From positions 432 to 6,182 of the forward strand of contig DJVD01000127.1 of the NCBI GenBank assembly GCA_002440805.1: a stretch of 5,751 bases of DNA. Reading direction: 5' to 3'. Both the position numbers and the translations under genes were made by a program. The notes beneath the pieces were generated by a model. It searched no databases. It was not told where the DNA came from and worked only from the letters and a program-made list of their open reading frames with translations. This DNA comes from Chloroflexi bacterium UBA6265 (GTDB taxonomy: Bacteria > Chloroflexota > Chloroflexia > Thermomicrobiales > UBA6265). Shown here in pieces: positions 1 through 5,751 of this stretch. Every line of letters begins with the position of its first letter. The stretch's first letter is position 1.

Positions 1-614
1 TGCATAATGCGCAGGTACTTCTGGGCGTTCACCGAGAGTGGAATCGATACGGGATCGAGATCCCGGCAGTTTGCACAGAGCAGTCCACCCAATACGGCCG
101 AGAAGGCATTCGTCGTGGCGGTGATTTCTTCGCCGCAACCGACACAGGTAAATAACTGTGGCTGATACCCAAGTTCATTGAGGATGGACAATTCGAAGTG
201 GCGGGTGATCACCCACGGATCCACGCCTTCGTCCAGAAGCACAAGTGAGCGCGAGAGCAGGTCAAAAATGCCGGCGTGCGGCTCATCGACCTGGGTCAGC
301 GTCTTCACCAGTTCCACGAAATAGCTGGCGTGGCAGTATCGCTCAAGGTCCGTACCGAGGCTCGGGAACATGCGGACTGGCTGAACCGATCGCACCACAT
401 CGAGATCGCGACCCACGGCCAGTTCAAGCCGCACCCAACTACAGAGATCCAGATAGGGACCGGAGCGGCTTTTCGTCTTGCTGGCGCCCTTGGCAATCAA
501 ATCCAGTCGGCCATATTGCGGCGTGAACACAACAAGAATGCGATCGGCCTCGCCAAACGGCCGTCGATCAAGCACAATTGCTTCGGTGTCGTAACTGCGG
601 TCGCGGTTATGCAT
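1..614 (-). CDS. recO: DNA repair protein RecO, N-terminal part (cut by window edge)
   Basis: RecO binds single-stranded DNA, anneals strands and, with RecR, helps load RecA in the RecFOR recombination-repair pathway in the cytoplasm. I translated the minus strand by hand: 204 complete codons are present and the C-terminus lies beyond base 1. The N-terminus starts MHNRDRSYDTEAIVL and continues through GEADRILVVFTPQYGRLDLI at residues 21-40, which is the typical RecO OB-fold beginning. An AKGA stretch (41-44) and SGPYLDL (51-57) follow. The helical domain carries a zinc-finger signature, C157-x2-C160 and C180-x2-C183, with FELSILNELGYQP (140-152) just before it, as in many RecO proteins. The ATG at 614-612 has GAGG about 6 bases upstream and an in-frame TGA ten codons before it, so the start is well supported. 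It is transcribed divergently from ccdA. Family assignment is secure; the missing C-terminus cannot be judged. Confidence 0.95.
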   Translation of the reverse strand, partial: MHNRDRSYDTEAIVLDRRPFGEADRILVVFTPQYGRLDLIAKGASKTKSRSGPYLDLCSWVRLELAVGRDLDVVRSVQPVRMFPSLGTDLERYCHASYFVELVKTLTQVDEPHAGIFDLLSRSLVLLDEGVDPWVITRHFELSILNELGYQPQLFTCVGCGEEITATTNAFSAVLGGLLCANCRDLDPVSIPLSVNAQKYLRIM

Positions 615-628
615 GGAATCCTCGCACA

Positions 629-645
629 GTGAGCGGTGGGCTCAC
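629..645. promoter_or_regulatory. Inverted repeat GTGAGC-N5-GCTCAC in the recO leader
   Basis: A perfect 6-bp inverted repeat, GTGAGC and GCTCAC, is separated by GGTGG. It lies 15 bases upstream of the recO start codon. It falls just downstream of the TACAAT box on the minus strand, where transcription toward recO would be expected to begin. It could be an operator or a small hairpin at the 5' end of the recO message. No T-tract follows, so it is not a convincing terminator. Function is inferred from position only. Confidence 0.35.
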
Positions 646-653
646 CTTTCCCC

Positions 654-659
654 ATTGTA
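654..659 (-). promoter_or_regulatory. Candidate -10 box (TACAAT) for recO
   Basis: Read on the minus strand, bases 659-654 are TACAAT, five of six matches to the sigma-70 -10 consensus. The box is about 40 bases upstream of the recO ATG. No good -35 hexamer is found 16-18 bases upstream, so this is a partial promoter call. It overlaps the left arm of the dyad at 657-679, which would suit repression if that dyad is an operator. Confidence 0.35.
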
Positions 660-679
660 CTGCAGCATCTGATCAGTAC
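657..679. promoter_or_regulatory. Dyad GTACTG-N11-CAGTAC, possible operator
   Basis: Two perfectly complementary 6-bp arms (657-662 and 674-679) are separated by 11 bases, giving a 23-bp dyad. The spacing of arm centres, about 17 bp, exceeds one helical turn. The dyad lies between the divergent recO and ccdA starts and overlaps the TACAAT box directed at recO. The arrangement resembles a binding site for a dimeric regulator, but no regulator gene is in the window and no family motif is recognised. A 6-bp dyad can also occur by chance. Confidence 0.3.
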
Positions 680-720
680 CTTCATTGCGCCGAATTGGGC
701 CAGATGGTAGGGTTTTTGGC

Positions 721-1467
721 ATGAACGATGTCTCACTTCTGGCTGCATTTATCGCCGGCGTTTTCAGTATCACGTCGCCTTGTGTGCTTCCACTTATTCC
801 TATTTACATAGCCCATATCGCTGGCGTGTCTGCCGGCGAGGATACTGCCGCCGCCAGGCCGATTGTGATGCGCAACGCCCTGGCATACGTTGTTGGCTTT
901 AGCCTGGTGTTCATCATCTTTGGAGCAGCGCTGGGTGCGGCCGGTGAGTTCGCCGGATCGCTCAACTTCATCAAGCAGAACAGTGTTTGGCTGGTTCGCA
1001 TTGGTGGCGTGTTCCTGATGATCCTTGGATTCCACCAGCTTGGTATTTTCCGCATCCCGTTCCTCTACCGCGATGCCCACATGAATCTCGATGGCGGCAA
1101 ACCTGGCACCATCGGTTCTTCATTCATAATTGGCGTTACCTTCGGGGCAGGATGGTCGCCATGCATGGGACCCATCCTTGGCGTGATCCTCACCATGGCC
1201 GCAAGCCAGGCCGATATCGGTCGCGCTACCTGGCTGCTGGTGGTGTACTCACTCGGCCTGGCGATTCCGTTCCTGGCGTCGGCGCTGGCGTTTTCGTCGC
1301 TGCCTGGCGTGCTCAGGAAAGTCAACCGGCACCTGCATCTCGTCACCACCATCAGCGGTGCGATTATGATTGCCATTGGTATCATCATGATCCTGGGCTG
1401 GTACGAACGAATTTTCGTCGAGATCATTCGTATCGCGCCATGGACACCTTTCGAACCCGAGATCTAG
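721..1467 (+). CDS. ccdA: Cytochrome c biogenesis thiol-disulfide transporter CcdA
   Basis: CcdA is a polytopic inner-membrane protein of the DsbD/CcdA family. It carries electrons from cytoplasmic thioredoxin to extracytoplasmic thiol-disulfide proteins, here most likely the TlpA/ResA-like protein of the same cluster. The 248-residue length with about six hydrophobic segments is normal for a free-standing CcdA. The two redox cysteines sit in their family contexts: C21 in ITSPCVLPLIP in the first membrane segment and C148 in GAGWSPCMGPILG in the fourth. I chose the ATG at 721 (MNDVSLLAAF) over an in-frame ATG at 685. The family normally begins directly with the first membrane helix, and a purine-rich GGTAGGG lies 8 bases before 721. 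The longer start would add 12 polar residues. The gene is first in a four-gene same-strand cluster, with 55 bases to ccs1. Confidence 0.94.
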   Translation: MNDVSLLAAFIAGVFSITSPCVLPLIPIYIAHIAGVSAGEDTAAARPIVMRNALAYVVGFSLVFIIFGAALGAAGEFAGSLNFIKQNSVWLVRIGGVFLMILGFHQLGIFRIPFLYRDAHMNLDGGKPGTIGSSFIIGVTFGAGWSPCMGPILGVILTMAASQADIGRATWLLVVYSLGLAIPFLASALAFSSLPGVLRKVNRHLHLVTTISGAIMIAIGIIMILGWYERIFVEIIRIAPWTPFEPEI

Positions 1468-1522
1468 CGGCCAGCCCGCGCGGCTTTTCCCATTCTTCCC
1501 CACATAGCAGTCAGGACCGTGC

Positions 1523-2992
1523 ATGGCAGAAACAGCAATTCGCCCCCAACCTACCCAACAGCGTTCGACCCTCGAGCGATGGGTGGACAAGGTTTGGCGA
1601 TTTTTCACCAGCGTGCGCAATGCCATCTACGAAATCGCTTTCCTGACCCTGCTGGTGCTCATTGGCACCTTGCGCGGTAGTTCGGTTCCGCAAATGCTGG
1701 CCGATTCGGTGCCCGTACTGGAACCCCTGGTGGATCGCTGGTACGCGTGGGACGTCTTCCGGTCATCCGTGTTTGCAATCACGCTGGCAATCATTGCAAT
1801 CGCCATCATCATCTGCACGCTCAATCGCGTGCCGCAGATTTGGGCGACATTCGCCCACCCCAAAATCACCACCACGAGAGGATTTATCAACAGCGCTGAT
1901 ACGTCGGCCAGCTATTCACTCGCGCTCAATGGCGACGAAACACTCGCCAAACTGCATGAGGTGCTCACCAAACGACGCTATCGCACACTCACCGAACAGG
2001 TTGGGACGGCCACCCACGTCTACGCGGACAAGAATCGCTTTAGTGGCTTTGGCACGTTCCCCTTCCACATTGGCCTGATCCTTTTGCTTGTGGGCGGCAT
2101 CGTGGCTTCTTCCCTTGGATTTCGGGAGAATGAATTCGTCATTGCCGAAGGTTCACGCGAAAATGTTGGTCACGGCACCGGCCTGAGCGTGGAGCTGATT
2201 CGGGTTCGCGACACGTGGAGCGCGCAGGGCTCACCCATTGACTACACCAGTGTGATCACTGTGTACGAGAACGGCGAACCGGTAAAAACTGGCGACCTGC
2301 GAGTAAACGCGCCCATGAGCTATGGTCCGGCCACGTTCTACCAGAGTTCGTTTGGCACCACGGGAGAATTCACCGTACGGGATGCCGCTGGCAACATCGT
2401 ATTCTCCGGTCCAACAGAGCTGGGTCTGTTCACATCGCGCGGCAATCCTGACGCACCGGCAGGTTTCATCACCATCCCGAACGAGGGGCTCCGTCTATCG
2501 GTGATCGCCCCGGATTCCAACACGATCAATCAGCCGGAACTCGATACCCTGAAACTCGCCCCCGGCGAGATGTGGGTGGGCCTGCCGGGAGATGCCGAGG
2601 GCGTGGTGCTGCTGCAGGGACAACCGGCGCAGGTGGGCGATTATTCGGTCACCTTCGATAGAGAGGGACGTTACACGATCCTTCAGGTGGGGTACAACCC
2701 CGGAATCCCGATCTTTATCATCGCCGCGTTCTTCCTGCTGGGTGGACTGATGGTAACGTTCTATTTCCCCCATCGCCGTATTCGCGCCATCCTGCAACCG
2801 ACTGAGGCCGGCACCGAGCTGTCGCTGGCACCTCTCGCCAAGCGCGACTACAGCGGCAAGCGTGAGTTCTATGACATCCTGTCGAAAATGAACGATGCCA
2901 CGTTATCAATACCGGAGGTTCGGGCACCGGGCAACAAGGGCGATTACGAATATCTCTACAACCAACCCCTGCCTGGAGGGGAATCGAAGTAA
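1523..2992 (+). CDS. resB: Cytochrome c synthase subunit Ccs1/ResB (System II)
   Basis: Ccs1 (ResB, also called CcsB) pairs with CcsA to export heme and attach it to apocytochrome c outside the membrane. At 489 residues it has the usual four-helix plan: TM1 about 35-52, TM2 77-99, TM3 174-199, a large extracytoplasmic domain 200-391, TM4 392-414 and a cytoplasmic tail. Family signatures are CTLNRVPQIW (98-107) after TM2, FPFHIGLILLLVGGI (179-193), NAPMSYGPATFYQSS (262-276) in the soluble domain, and FYFPHRRI (413-420) after TM4. H182 at the cytoplasmic side of TM3 matches the essential TM histidine known from Ccs1/CcsBA proteins. The start at 1523 has AGGA 6 bases upstream. The first 34 residues form a polar cytoplasmic extension. 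It lies between ccdA and ccsA (41-base gap), as expected for an operon of partner subunits. Confidence 0.94.
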   Translation: MAETAIRPQPTQQRSTLERWVDKVWRFFTSVRNAIYEIAFLTLLVLIGTLRGSSVPQMLADSVPVLEPLVDRWYAWDVFRSSVFAITLAIIAIAIIICTLNRVPQIWATFAHPKITTTRGFINSADTSASYSLALNGDETLAKLHEVLTKRRYRTLTEQVGTATHVYADKNRFSGFGTFPFHIGLILLLVGGIVASSLGFRENEFVIAEGSRENVGHGTGLSVELIRVRDTWSAQGSPIDYTSVITVYENGEPVKTGDLRVNAPMSYGPATFYQSSFGTTGEFTVRDAAGNIVFSGPTELGLFTSRGNPDAPAGFITIPNEGLRLSVIAPDSNTINQPELDTLKLAPGEMWVGLPGDAEGVVLLQGQPAQVGDYSVTFDREGRYTILQVGYNPGIPIFIIAAFFLLGGLMVTFYFPHRRIRAILQPTEAGTELSLAPLAKRDYSGKREFYDILSKMNDATLSIPEVRAPGNKGDYEYLYNQPLPGGESK

Positions 2993-3017
2993 ACTGGTTC
3001 TGGTTCTGGCCCGCGAC

Positions 3018-3022
3018 GGAGG
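3018..3022 (+). promoter_or_regulatory. Shine-Dalgarno GGAGG for ccsA
   Basis: GGAGG at 3018-3022 is followed by an 11-base A/T-rich spacer and the ATG at 3034. This is the strongest ribosome binding site in the cluster and fixes the ccsA start. The other genes have weaker sites (AGGA for ccs1, none obvious for the TlpA-like gene). Confidence 0.7.
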
Positions 3023-3033
3023 AAATTTCACAT

Positions 3034-3936
3034 ATGGATGGTCTGGTTCGATTCTCGTTCTATCTTTTCGCCGGTGGATCCCTGGCGATTATCGCCGCTG
3101 CCGTGATGTACATCGTGTATGCCGTGGGTCGCGTGCGGGTGCAACGATCACAGGTAACCACGTCCACGGGCCACGCAATCCAGGCCAGTAGCCTGCATGC
3201 GGAAGAAGGTCCCATTGGCTTCGCCCGATGGGGAACCATGCTCTCGCTCCTTGGTGCGCTGGCAATGGGAGGCGCGATCATCACCCGCTGGATCGGCGTT
3301 GAACATTTCCCACTCAGCAACATGTACGAATACAGCATGATGTTCACCTTCTGGCTGACCGTTGTCCACCTCATCTTCGAGCGGCTGTACAAGGTGCGCC
3401 AGTTGGGTGCGATCGCGATGACCATCGCCGCTTTGATGTGCCTGTATATCTGGAGCCTGCCCAGTGAAATGCGTGAGCGGGCCGACCTCATTCCCGCATT
3501 GCAGGCCAATAACATCATGGCTTTCCATGTGGGTTCGTTCACCCTGGCCTATGCCACCTTCGCGATTTCGTTTGGCGCCGCTGTGCTGTTTCTGATCGCC
3601 GAGCGCCGCCAGATCAATTGGCTTCCCAGCCCCGAAATGCTGGACGATGTTGCCTTCCGCGCCGTCACGATCGGCTTCCCGCTCTTTACGTTGGGCCTCA
3701 TTCTCGGCTCCGTGTGGGCGCACGATGCCTGGGGCGTGTATTGGCAGTGGGATCCCAAGGAAACCGCCGCCCTCTTCACCTGGCTGGTTTACGCGGTGTA
3801 CCTCCATACTCGCACCCTGCGCGGCTGGACTGGCCGACGCAGTGCCTATGTGCTGCTGTTCGGGTTTGCCGCCACTATCTTTACGTACTACGGCAACTAC
3901 TTCTTCGGCGGACTTCATGCATACGGTGGCGTCTAG
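3034..3936 (+). CDS. ccsA: Cytochrome c synthase subunit CcsA/ResC, WWD heme-handling protein
   Basis: CcsA is the multi-span partner of Ccs1 in System II. It belongs to the heme-handling protein family defined by the WWD motif, which holds heme at the outer membrane face for attachment to CXXCH. The 300-residue product has about eight hydrophobic segments: roughly 8-30, 65-84, 97-116, 121-140, 163-189, 207-229, 244-259 and 271-291. The WWD motif is WGVYWQWDPKE at 233-243. HFPLSNMYEY (91-100) is also typical of the family. By order and spacing, H165 fits P-His1 of CcsBA proteins, H258 (YLHTR) fits the second TM histidine, and H295 (GLHAYGGV) fits P-His2; H230 is an additional histidine just before WWD. 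The stop is 6 bases before the next start, so translational coupling is likely. Nothing looks truncated. Confidence 0.95.
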   Translation: MDGLVRFSFYLFAGGSLAIIAAAVMYIVYAVGRVRVQRSQVTTSTGHAIQASSLHAEEGPIGFARWGTMLSLLGALAMGGAIITRWIGVEHFPLSNMYEYSMMFTFWLTVVHLIFERLYKVRQLGAIAMTIAALMCLYIWSLPSEMRERADLIPALQANNIMAFHVGSFTLAYATFAISFGAAVLFLIAERRQINWLPSPEMLDDVAFRAVTIGFPLFTLGLILGSVWAHDAWGVYWQWDPKETAALFTWLVYAVYLHTRTLRGWTGRRSAYVLLFGFAATIFTYYGNYFFGGLHAYGGV

Positions 3937-3942
3937 ATTCAC

Positions 3943-4623
3943 ATGACCGAACCTCGAAATACACCGCCGCCCGGTAATCGCCAACGTGGCACCAGCATTG
4001 CCCTTGCATTGCTGATCATCGTCGCGCTGGTGGGTGCCACCTGGTGGCTGGGCGAGCGTAATGGCTGGGCCGATATCGGCACCGGCGGTTCCAACGCCCA
4101 GCTGCTGCCGAAAATCGGAGAAGAAGCGCCCGAGTTCTTCACCCTCCGTGAGGATGGCCAGCCGATGCTGCTCTCGCAGTTCCGTGGCCAGCCGGTGTGG
4201 ATGAATTTTTGGGGCAGCTGGTGTTTCCCGTGTCGGGCGGAAATGCCGGAATTCGTGACCGCGTACGATACCCTCACGGCCGAAGGCATGGTAATCCTGC
4301 CAATCTCGCTCGGCGAAGCGCCCGAACAGGCAATTAACTATCGCAACCTGGTGGGCGGAAATTTCCCGGTTTATATCGATCCAACCTATATCCAGTCATT
4401 CGTTGACGCCGACGCCAACCCCGATATCGCCGCCCGATTCGAAGGCATGCGCAGCGATTGGCAAATCAAGAACTATCCGACGCACGTTTTCATTGATGCC
4501 GACGGTATTGTTCGCCAGATCATCCTCGCGCAAATGACCGAGGAGGAGATGCTCGAAACCGCGCGCAATCTGATGACTGAGGCATCACTGATGCCTGAGA
4601 TCGTAGTTAAACGCATCGATTAG
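3943..4623 (+). CDS. Membrane-anchored TlpA/ResA-like thiol-disulfide oxidoreductase
   Basis: This 226-residue thioredoxin-fold protein probably reduces apocytochrome c cysteines on the outer face of the membrane and is itself re-reduced by CcdA. A proline-rich cytoplasmic stub (1-17) is followed by one uncleaved-looking membrane anchor (about 18-37, no lipobox). The AhpC-TSA/redoxin domain runs from about 55 to the end. The active site is WGSWCFPC with C94 and C97, and the cis-proline is P179 in NYPTHVFIDADG. The usual ResA-type GEEAPEF start is at 59-65. Oddly, the stretch between the IDP strand (145-147) and the cis-proline is about 17 residues longer than in Bacillus ResA, and is acidic and polar (SFVDADANPDIAARF). 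It starts 6 bases after ccsA without a clear ribosome site, so coupled translation is likely. ResA and CcmG/TlpA are hard to separate by sequence, so I give no symbol. Confidence 0.9.
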   Translation: MTEPRNTPPPGNRQRGTSIALALLIIVALVGATWWLGERNGWADIGTGGSNAQLLPKIGEEAPEFFTLREDGQPMLLSQFRGQPVWMNFWGSWCFPCRAEMPEFVTAYDTLTAEGMVILPISLGEAPEQAINYRNLVGGNFPVYIDPTYIQSFVDADANPDIAARFEGMRSDWQIKNYPTHVFIDADGIVRQIILAQMTEEEMLETARNLMTEASLMPEIVVKRID

Positions 4624-4637
4624 ACAGCAGGCACGGA

Positions 4638-4672
4638 ATAAAGGCCGATCCATCAGATGGATCGGCCTTTAT
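4638..4672. terminator. Bidirectional intrinsic terminator between convergent genes
   Basis: A perfect 16-bp stem (ATAAAGGCCGATCCAT against ATGGATCGGCCTTTAT) closes on the 3-base loop CAG. The GC-rich core GGCCGATCC is flanked by A/T ends, so each strand reads GGCCTTTAT and gives a short U-rich run after the stem. It begins 14 bases after the TlpA-like stop and ends 32 bases from the stop of the convergent phosphotransferase. Position and symmetry fit termination of both transcripts. The U-tracts are short and interrupted, so efficiency may be modest. Confidence 0.88.
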
Positions 4673-4704
4673 CTTTCCAGCCAGACGGGCCCCGTAAAGG
4701 TCGA

Positions 4705-5625
4705 TCACTCGCCGGCGATTTCCCTGCGGAGCTTTTCGAGGGCAAGGACGTCGTCCTCATCACCGGTATGTGGTTCCTGGAACCTCCGGGTGTACTCATC
4801 GATCTCGGCCAGGCGCCATTCCAGCCTAAACAGCTCCAACATATCGGGGTCACTGCCCAATTGCGAGCGGTATTTGGGGTTAAGGTCCAGCATATCCCTC
4901 TCTGCCGGAGCCAACGCGAACGATTCCCAGTCAATCAGCACCAGCCGGCCATCAACGATCATCTGGTTAGCGAAATGGGGCTCGCCATGGGTGGGGACCC
5001 AGGAAGGTTTCGCCGCTAGCGCTCTCTCGGCAAGATCGGCATATCGCATCGCCATATCTTCAATCTGCCCGATCGATGCGAGCGCCACGTCCCGCGCAGA
5101 ATTGCCAAATGGTCCATCAAGCCACGAGAGCGCCAGCCGGGATTTCAGCGCCACCGCGAATGCCGGGTCGAGTGGTGGTTGCCATGCCGGCAGCAACGCG
5201 GGAATTGGTGATTGGTGAAGATCGCTCAACAATTTCACCATGCGGGCTGCGTGTGCGGGCGCACTGCTCTCGGCAAATGTGGGGGTGCGCCCATCGATCC
5301 AGGGAGTAACGCTGAGAATGCCATCCCCCAGGGTAATGGTGTAGGTCCCCTGCGTGTTGACCATAGGTGCGACTGCCCCCTGGAAGCCGCTGGCGGTCAG
5401 TGCGGCGGCAGACATATAGGCACGTTCGAAGGTGGGTGCGGGCCGGGAAGTGGAGGGCTGGTCAAGTGTGGCGAAGAGCACAGGATTGGATTCGCGACCA
5501 ATCCGCCAATGATGGGCGCCGAACCCGACTGGCAGGTACTCGGCACGTGTAACTGTCGGATCCCACCGCTGCTGGACACAGCCGAGCACGTCCGCAGCGG
5601 TGGGAGATTGAGGCGGGATGTTCAT
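4705..5625 (-). CDS. APH-family phosphotransferase (APH/choline-kinase fold), substrate unknown
   Basis: This 306-residue cytoplasmic protein has the layout of the aminoglycoside phosphotransferase/choline kinase superfamily, which transfers phosphate from a nucleotide to small-molecule hydroxyls. An N-lobe nucleotide loop, LPVGFGAHHWRI (31-42), is followed by the strand VLFATLD (49-55). The hinge is VTPWIDGRTP (106-115). The catalytic loop is THGEPHFAN (212-220) and the metal-binding segment is LIDWESFALAPAERDM (230-245), with N220 and D232 in place. E215 stands where most members have the catalytic Asp of HGD. T53 or a neighbour stands where the ATP-binding Lys is expected. The THGEPH form recurs in a known branch of the family, so loss of activity need not follow. 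The ATG at 5625-5623 has only a weak GAG-like site. The gene follows an LLM-like gene by 32 bases. Resistance cannot be inferred: most such genomic homologues have unknown substrates. Confidence 0.85.
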   Translation of the reverse strand: MNIPPQSPTAADVLGCVQQRWDPTVTRAEYLPVGFGAHHWRIGRESNPVLFATLDQPSTSRPAPTFERAYMSAAALTASGFQGAVAPMVNTQGTYTITLGDGILSVTPWIDGRTPTFAESSAPAHAARMVKLLSDLHQSPIPALLPAWQPPLDPAFAVALKSRLALSWLDGPFGNSARDVALASIGQIEDMAMRYADLAERALAAKPSWVPTHGEPHFANQMIVDGRLVLIDWESFALAPAERDMLDLNPKYRSQLGSDPDMLELFRLEWRLAEIDEYTRRFQEPHTGDEDDVLALEKLRREIAGE

Positions 5626-5640
5626 ATCTCAGGCGATGGA

Positions 5641-5653
5641 CACGGTCACCGTG
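5641..5653. repeat. 13-bp palindrome CACGGT-C-ACCGTG in the LLM-phosphotransferase gap
   Basis: Two perfect 6-bp arms flank a single central base within the 32-base space between the LLM-like stop and the phosphotransferase start. The one-base centre makes a stable hairpin less likely unless the inner pairs open into a loop. A protein-binding half-site pair or a weak processing hairpin is possible. No T-run follows on the minus strand, so it does not look like a terminator. Confidence 0.35.
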
Positions 5654-5657
5654 CCTG

Positions 5658-5751
5658 TTACCACTTCAGGTTCGGGATCACCTTCTCGCCGAACACCTTG
5701 ATGAACGTCTCCTGGTCTCGATTTACGTTGTGGATGTGAATCTCCTTGAAA
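5658..5751 (-). CDS. C-terminal end of a probable luciferase-like (LLM) flavin monooxygenase, partial
   Basis: Only the last 30 codons before a TAA at 5660-5658 are in the window; the rest lies past the right edge. The visible tail includes EIHIHNVNRDQETFI and then FGEKVIPNLKW at the C-terminus. Pieces of the form HNV-x-x-D-Q-E followed by F-x-x-x-V-x-P are typical of the C-termini of LLM-class proteins, TIM-barrel oxidoreductases that use FMN or F420. That resemblance is the whole basis of the call. The substrate cannot be guessed. It precedes the phosphotransferase on the same strand and is probably in the same transcript. Confidence 0.6.
   Translation of the reverse strand, partial: FKEIHIHNVNRDQETFIKVFGEKVIPNLKW

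Noticed and set aside
276..632. Plus-strand open frame of 118 codons in the first 630 bases
   Set aside because: The minus strand here encodes RecO with its zinc-finger cysteines. The plus-strand product has no recognisable domain.
1473..1485. Small hairpin AGCC-CGCGC-GGCT followed by TTTT, just after ccdA
   Set aside because: The stem is only 4 bp and the T-run is short. It sits inside a 55-base gap of an apparent operon, so an intrinsic terminator or attenuator is not supported.
3148..3984. Long open frame of 278 codons on the minus strand, antisense to ccsA
   Set aside because: It lies opposite a gene with clear family motifs, has a low-complexity charged composition with no recognisable domain, and has no ribosome site. 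It is a by-product of ccsA codon use.
4705..5625. Reading the phosphotransferase as an antibiotic-resistance determinant
   Set aside because: Only fold-level motifs are visible. The HGEPH branch has no substrate I can assign, and nothing nearby suggests a resistance island or mobile element.
5212..5739. Open frame of 175 codons on the plus strand, antisense to the phosphotransferase and LLM end
   Set aside because: Its Gly/Cys/Arg-rich product matches no family, and both minus-strand genes beneath it have clear or plausible family signatures.
1..5751. Mobile element, CRISPR array, tRNA/rRNA or riboswitch
   Set aside because: Coding is nearly continuous with conserved housekeeping-type genes. 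I saw no direct-repeat series, transposase, terminal inverted repeats or structured RNA, and the non-coding gaps are all close to 100 bases or less.

Overview
The window is about 5.75 kb of moderately GC-rich, densely coded bacterial chromosome. It holds a complete-looking set of membrane genes for System II (Ccs/Res-type) cytochrome c maturation. Parts of three unrelated genes or operons flank it. I see no tRNA, rRNA, CRISPR array, insertion sequence or integrase. System II, a possible luciferase-like monooxygenase and a phosphotransferase with an HGEPH catalytic loop fit a Chloroflexota (Thermomicrobia-like) or actinobacterial-type genome. I lean to Chloroflexota because the thioredoxin-like gene is last in the cluster, whereas in mycobacteria it comes first. 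This is inference, not proof.

Layout: (1) 1-614, minus strand, the N-terminal 204 residues of the DNA repair protein RecO, cut by the window edge. (2) 615-720, a 106-bp divergent intergenic region with two inverted repeats and a TACAAT box reading toward recO. (3) 721-4623, plus strand, four closely spaced genes: ccdA, ccs1/resB, ccsA/resC and a membrane-anchored TlpA/ResA thioredoxin-like protein. (4) 4638-4672, a perfect 16-bp-stem hairpin between convergent genes, probably a bidirectional terminator. (5) 4705-5625, minus strand, an APH/choline-kinase-fold phosphotransferase. (6) 5658-5751, minus strand, the last 30 codons of what looks like a luciferase-like (LLM) flavin monooxygenase, upstream of the phosphotransferase and probably co-transcribed with it.

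How the genes work together (established family knowledge applied to these sequences): CcdA passes reducing equivalents across the membrane to the extracytoplasmic CXXC protein (TlpA/ResA). That protein keeps apocytochrome CXXCH cysteines reduced. Ccs1 and CcsA together form the cytochrome c synthase that exports heme and attaches it. The four histidines expected for heme handling can be placed by position: one in Ccs1 TM3 and three in CcsA around the WWD motif. No cytochrome c gene lies in the window.

I found no convincing new biological system. The points most worth a second look are an extra segment in the TlpA-like protein before its cis-proline, the dyads between recO and ccdA, and the atypical catalytic residues of the phosphotransferase.
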